Positions 44,016-51,299 of a stretch of DNA of 64,000 bases are shown one piece after another. The translations under genes were made by a program, and so were the position numbers. The DNA comes from Muscardinus avellanarius (Eukaryota > Chordata > Mammalia > Rodentia > Gliridae), in assembly GCA_963383645.1 (NCBI GenBank), contig OY726567.1, forward strand, positions 64,813,734 through 64,877,733, in the 5' to 3' direction. Within the stretch, counting starts at the first letter, position 1, and each line of letters starts with the position of its first letter. The notes beneath the pieces are model-generated. The model was not told where the DNA came from. It did not search any database and saw nothing but the letters and a program-made list of their open reading frames with translations.

Positions 44016-47000
44016 TTTTGCAGATCTGGGGATGAACCCAGAGGGATTTGACCTCTGAGCTACACCCCCTGCCCTATTTTTTATTCTTTATTTTGAAACA
44101 GGGTCTCACTGAGTTGCAAAGGGCCTCACTAAGTAGCTGAGGCTCTCTGTGAACCGCGATCCTCCTGTCTCAGCCTCCCAAATGCTGGGATTACAAGTGT
44201 GAGCCGCCATGCCTGGCTTATTTTTAGGTTCGAAACAGGCTCTCACTAAGTCACCAAGGTTTTCACTAAGTTGCTGAGGCTGACCTCAAACCTGTGATCC
44301 TCCTGTCTCTCAGCCTCTCAAGTACTGAGATAACAGGCATGCACTACTGCACCTAACTTGGTATTATTATTTTAATAATAATCATTTATGAATGACACAA
44401 CCAATTCCATTTCCTTCAATCCTATTCCCTTGTCAATTTTTTGGAACTCAACAAAGATCACCATCATGCTCCTAAATTCTAAAGTCAAATCTCTAAGCGC
44501 AGTATATGCATTCTGCCATTTCTTTTGCAGAGAATCCAGCCCATCTCCAGAACCAGTAAATTCTATCTCAAAAATATATCTCAAATCCGGGCGTGGTGGC
44601 TCACGCTTGTAATCCCAGCATTCGGGAGGCTGAGAGGAGGATCACGGTTCAGGGACAGCCTCAGCTACTTAGTGAGGCCATTTGCAACTCAGTGAGACCC
44701 TGTTTTAAAACAAAGAATAAAAAATGGGGCTGGGGGTATAGCACAGAGGTAGAATGCCCCCCCGATGCCATCCTCAGTACTCCCCCCCACACAAAAGAAT
44801 CCCTTATTCTATTTTCTTGTGATTTTAAGTCACTTATCTTTTGTTTGTTTTGTTTTGTCTTTGATGCTGGGGGACACTGAACTCAGAGACATTCTACACC
44901 CCAGCCCTATTTTACTTTTTATTTTGAAACAGGGTCTCACAAAGATGTGGAGTCTCACTTAAGTTGCAGAGGCTGGCCACAAACCTGCAACCCTCCTATC
45001 TCAGCCTCCCAAGATCTGGGATGACAAGCGTGTGCCACCACGCCCAGCTTTCAGGTCACTTCTGTAACAACCTCCCAGGTCTGTCTTTCCTCCATCATCT
45101 TCGTTATTTTCTCTTTTTTCCCCAACTGTCTGCCTCATTCCTGTAACACTTTCCCATGCAATAAGCTCTTAGTCTTATATTCTGTATTACCTTTTTTAAC
45201 ATCCCTCAGAGAATACCAACCACTCTCTCTGGCTCTTGTTCTCTGGCATAAGTAGAAAACACCTTCGCACTTATGTCTGAACACCAACTGTGAGGCTAAT
45301 TATCTTTGGGATACCAAGGCCACCTAATTGCTATCAGCAAAAAAAAACATCCTTGCAAGAAATGAAGATTGGACACATTAACGGGGGTAAATAGTATATC
45401 AAGGAGTCTTGAACATAGATAAAACCTGACACCTGTGTGATGTCAGTGTCGGCCCTCTGTGTCCTCACCTGTCACCCACATCTCCAGGCTGCTGCTGGGG
45501 GAGGAGCCCAAGTGTGGCAGGGCACAATGGGAGTAAACGCAGCTGTAGTTTCCACTGTCCCTGCTCGTCACATTCCAGAGCAGAAAGTCAGTTTGGTTTT
45601 GTTCCACTTTCTTGACTTGTAATGGCTCTTGGGTCCCCATTTTCAGGAGGAAGATTATGATACATTCAGTCCCATTGTCTGGAATCAGACATCGGAGTAT
45701 CCTGCGGCCTGGAGTCATCTTGGGATCTACGCTGACTGAGAGAGAAGGTTCTGGGAGTGATCCTAAAGAGTAAGAGGTGACAGACGTGGAGGTGAGGGCC
45801 CAGGGTCTTCCATTCCTCCTACATCTGGAGACCAGCTTATCCATCTCTCTGTATCAGCCATGTCTTTTATTGGCTGCATTTAAAATCTTGGGGCCTCACT
45901 CACTTTGAAGGGACCACCCCAGGGCTAGGTGATTCCAGAAGAGGGGAACCACTCTCCCTAGAGCACATCTTCCAAACACGAACCAACCAACCCAGAACTC
46001 ATACCTCCTTTGCTGGGCTCTCACACTTAGGGCCACTATCTACCGCCCTCATCACCCTGGGATCCAGTGCCAGGCCACAGGAGACATGCCCATACCCCAG
46101 AGCCAATCCAGGGTCACCCCCATACCTCAGAGACAATCCAGGGACACCCCCATACCCCAGAGACAATCCAGGGACACGCCCATACCCCAGAGCCAATCCT
46201 AAACCTGTCACTTCCCATAGAAATACATAAAGGTTTGCCAGGCATGGTGGCGCACGCTTGTAATCCCTATGCTTGGGAGACAGAGACAGGAGGATCGCGC
46301 AGGTTTGAAGCCAGCTGCACACGCTGGCTTAGGAGACCCTGTTTCCAAATTTAAAAAATGTAAAAATAGGTCTGGGATTGTAGCCCGGAGGTAGAAGGGC
46401 TTCCAGAAACCCCAGTACCACCAAAAAAAAAAAAAACAAAAACAAAAAAACAAACAAAAAAAAAAACATAAAGATTCTTTCTCATCGTTCCTCCCCCTCC
46501 TTCCAGCCCCTGAGCAACCCCAGTGACCCCCCATCTCTTCCTCTGGTGTGGACTACCCCTCCTTTAGGAAACTGTGAGTAAAACACTTTTTTTTTTTTTT
46601 TCAGTACTGGGGATGGAACCCAGGAGCATTCTACCTCTGAGCTAAATTCCCCCGAACCCTCGCCATCTAATCAGCCTAAAGGTCAGGTCCGCAGGAGCCT
46701 GGAAAACTAACTAATATTCTTTTTCCCAGACCACAGCGTCCTGAACTTTGACAATTCCTTGGCAATTCCCAGACCACGGCATCCTGAACCTTGGCAATAG
46801 CCAATCGATGTTTTGCATCCTGAACCTTGGCAATAGCCAATCGACAGTTTGCTAGCCGCCTCAACTGAAATGAGCACCTGACACCTGTGTGATGTCACCT
46901 GCTCTTGTCCTTTATGTAACGTCTGTGGCTTTTGTCTTTATAAACCCCTACCCCCGGCCAGTCGGCGGGCCCCTCTAGTCAGATTTCTAGACTGTATGCT

Positions 47001-48817
47001 CCGCTGCTGGCCAGCTAATAAACGCTTCAATTGGCACATTCTGGACTCTCCAGTCTCTTATTTCTCACTAAACCTGCATACAACATTAAAATAACAAATA
47101 GTGATTTTTAAGAAAGGATAGAATAGACACTGTGTATGCCATAAGCATAATTATGTTGGAAAAGACAAAACCAAAAGGAATACTTTATCATCGTTGGTGG
47201 GGTTGTAAATTACCGCAACCAATGCCGGGCGTGGTGGCACACACTTGTAATCCCCGCGCTTGGGAGGCGGAGACAGGAGGATCGCGCAGGTTCGAAGCCA
47301 GCCTCACTGGCTTAAGAGACCCTGTCTCCAAATAAAATATAAAATAGGTCTGGGAGTGTGGCCCGGAGGTAGAAGGGTTCCATCCCCAGTACCACCAAAG
47401 AAAAAAAAAATTACCACAACCGCTATGGACATCAGTAGGGAGGTTCCTCAAAGGACCAGGAAGGCAAACAACATGATCCAGCTATACCACTCCTTGACAT
47501 TTTCCCAAGAGAACTGAAGTCAGATATCCCGGTGTGATGGTTCACACTTGTAATCCCAGTACTTGGGAAACTGATATAGTAGGATCGCAGGTTCACAGCC
47601 AGTCTCAGCTACTTAGAGATGCCCTTTGCGACTTAGTGAGTACCTATTTCAAAATAAAATAGAGCCGGGGGAGTAGCTCAGGCATAGAATGCCCCTGAGT
47701 TCCAGCCCCAGTACCACACACACACACAAAGTCAGAACACTGTAGGAATACGTACATAACCCACGTTTATAGGACTTTTTTTTTTTTTTTTTTTTTTTTG
47801 CGGTACTGGTGGTGGAACCCAGGGATTCTACCTCCGAACTACACTCCTAGCCCTATTTTTTATTCTTTTTTTTTTGAAACAGGGTCTCACTGAGTTGCAA
47901 AGGGCCTCGCTAAGAAGCTGAGGCTGTTTACAAAACGTGATCCTCCTGTCTCAGCCTCCCAAATGCCGGGATAAGTGTTCATCTCCCGGACTACTTCTTC
48001 CCTGGCCAGGTCCCATCTCAAGAAAAGGGACCTGTGCGCCAAGGAGCATACCTGAGGTCGCCTTCCTCACCTGTGACCACTAGCCTTAAGTGTGGGCTCT
48101 GTTCCGACCACTCGTGGGAGGCCGCTGTCTTGTAGGCGCAGAAGTACAGCCCAGCGTCCTTAGGCTGCAGGTCAGCGAGGGGGAATTCAGCTTTGCTTCC
48201 TGCAGAGATCCGCTCTCGCTTGTACCCAGCGTCAAGCAGCTTCCCCAGCGTGATGGTGACATTTTGGAAATGAGCCTGGCACCACAGAGTAATGTTGCTT
48301 TTCAGTTTGGCCACGGAGCTGGGCCAGGCGCTGAGGGAAGGCCTGGGAAGTTTCTCTGCAAAGAATTCAGCATTCATTGACTCTTTATTGGGAGGACTGT
48401 GAAGTCCCTCACAGGGTTCAGAGGATTCAAGGGAAAGGTCAGTTGGGCGTGGTGGCATAAGCCAGTGAAAACAGTATTTGGGAAGGCCGAGACAGGAGGA
48501 TCACAGGCTTAAGGCCTCAGATGCCTCAGCACTTTAGAAAGATCCTGTTAAAAAAAAAACAACAAAACCTGGGTGTGGTGGTGCACTCTTGTAATCCCAG
48601 CATTTGGGAGGCTGAGACAGGAGGATCATGGACAGCCTCTACTTAGTGAGGCCCTTTGCAACTCAATGAGACCCTGTTTCAAAAGAAATAATAATAATAG
48701 GGCTGGGGGTGTAGCTTGGAGGTAGAATGCCCTGGTTCCATCCCCAGTACTGAAAAAAAAAAAAAAAAAAAGAGGGTGTAGCTTGTAGGTAGAATACCCC
48801 AGGTACAATTACCAGTA

Positions 48818-48865
<48 letters not shown>

Positions 48866-50959
48866 ACACACCAATTTTTAAAAAAACCGGTAAAAATCAG
48901 CTGGATGTGGTGGTACACATTTGTGAAACCAGTCTTCCTTGGGAGGCTGAGACAAGAGGGTTGCAGGTTCGAGGCCAGCGTCGGCAACTTACTGAGGAGC
49001 TCAGCAACTTAGCAAGACCTTGTTTCGAAATAAAAACTGTGGAATGTGAATGCAGGAACGTACAAAGTTCACCTGAGAAAATACTCACTATTCTCTTCCT
49101 CCTCTCCGTAGCCCAGGCACAGCCCTGGAAGACAAGAGGCGGTGAGAGATGTGCTGTGACCTCCTCCTCGACTACACACCAAGCAGAGACAGCACCACTG
49201 AGTTCATGGCCAGCCTCAACGATGCATGGCTACCGCAACTTAATGAGACTCTGTTTGGGGTCATGTGTTTGTTTTTGTACTAGGGATTGAACCCAGAGGC
49301 CTTCTACCTCTCAGCTACTCCCCAAGTACTATTTTTATTTTTTATTTGGAAACAGGGGCTCCTTGCTAAGATGCCAAGGGTCTCACTAAGTTGCTGAGGC
49401 TGGCCACAAACCTGTGATCCTCCTGTTTCAGCCTCCCAAGTACTGGGATTACGAGGGTGTGCCACCACGTCCAGCTGACATTGTTTAAAAATAAGAAATA
49501 AAACAGGGCTGAGGGTACAGTTCAGAAGTATAATGAGCCAGTGTGCTGGCACATGCTTGTAATCCCATTACTTGGGAGGCTAAAACAGAAGGATCACAGG
49601 TTCAAAGCCAGCTTCAGCTACTTAGTGAGGCCCTTTGCAAACCAGTGAGATTATGTTTCAAAATAAAGAATAAAAGATAGGACTGGGGGTATAGCTCAGA
49701 AGTAGAATGCCCCTGGGTTCTATCCCTAGTACTGCAAAAAAAAAAAAAAAAAAAAAAAAAAGGCAAGAAAAAGAAGTATAATGCCCTTGGCTTCAATCCC
49801 CAGTAATACAGTAAGGTAAAAACAAACAAGAGGCTGGACATGGTGGCACATGCCTATAATCTCAGTTCTTGGGAAGCTGAGAGAGGAAGATCACAGGTTC
49901 GCGGACAGCCTCAGCAAGTAGTGAGACTCTCATCAACCTAGTGAGACCTTGTTTCGAAAATAAAATAGAGCCGGGCGTGGTGGTGTACGCTTGTAATCCC
50001 AGCATTCAGGAGGCTGAGATAGGAGGATCACAGTTTGCGAACAGCCTCAGCTACTTAGTGAGGCCCTCCGCAACTTAGTGAGACCCTGTTTCAAAATAAA
50101 GAATAAAAAATAGGGCAGGGGGTATAGCTCGAAGGTTGAATGCCCCTAGATTCCAGTCCCAGACCTGTAAAAAAATAAAAAATAAAAATAAATAAATAAA
50201 TAAATAAGATAAAAAAAATAAAATAGGCCTGGGTGTATAGCTCAGAAGCATAATGCCCCTGGGTTCAATCCCCATTACTACAATAAGACAAAAATAAATA
50301 ATAAATAAATAAATAAATAAGAAGCAGGGTATGGTGGCACACACCTGTAATCTCATTACTTAAGGCTGAGACAGGAGGATCACAAGTTGAAGGAGAGCCT
50401 CAACAAGTAGTGAGACTCTCATCTACCTAATAAGATCCTGATTTAAAAATAAAATAGCTGAGCCGGTAATCTCTGCGCTTGAGAGGCTGAGACAGGAGGA
50501 TCGCACAGGTTCGAAGCCAGCCTCATCTACTTAGTGAGGCTCTCAGCAACTAGTGAGACCCTGTTTCCAAATAAAATATAAAATAGGTCTGGGAGTATAG
50601 CCCGGAGGTAGAAAGCCCCTGGGTTCCACCCCCAGTACCACCAAAAAAAATAAAATAAAATATCTGGGCATGATGGTGCGCCCTTGTAATCCCAGCATTC
50701 CGGAGGCAGAGACCAGAGGATCACAAGCGGACAGCCTCAGCTACTTAGTGAGGCCCTTCGCAACTCAGTGAGACCCTGTTTCAAAAATAAAAAGACTAAA
50801 AACTAGGGCTGGGATTGTAGCTCAAAGTTAGAATGCCCCTGGGTTCCATCCCCAAATACTGCAAAAATAAATAAATAAAAATAAAATAAAATTGGGCTGG
50901 GGGTATAGCTCAGAGATAGGATGTCTCTAGGTTCAATCCCCAGTACTACAATGAGATAA

Positions 50960-50998
<39 letters not shown>

Positions 50999-51252
50999 AT
51001 GTAGCAGGGTATGGTGGCGCACGCTTGCAATCCTAGCATTTGGGAGGCTGAGATAGGAGGATTCGGGTTTGGACAGTCTCAGCTACTTAGTGAGGCCCTC
51101 TGCAACTTAGTGAGACCCCGTTTCAAAATAAAGAATAAAAAATAGGGCTGGGGGGTGTAGCTTGGAGGTAGAATACTCCTGGGTTCTATCCCCAGTACTG
51201 CAAAAAAAAAAAAAAAAAAAGGAATGAAGTTCTGATACATGCTATAGAATAA

Positions 51253-51299
<47 letters not shown>

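Noticed and set aside
44372..44584. 70-codon frame on the - strand inside VSTM1
   Set aside because: No family recognised and no receptor-type splice phase; kept only as unclassified sequence.
45469..45762. The extra Ig exon as part of a separate gene between VSTM1 exons
   Set aside because: It is on the same strand, phase-compatible and without its own signal, TM or tail exons; a VSTM1 exon is simpler.
45999..46322. GYGGVPGLSL 10-residue repeat frame
   Set aside because: Translation of the 30-bp minisatellite with no splice or domain support.
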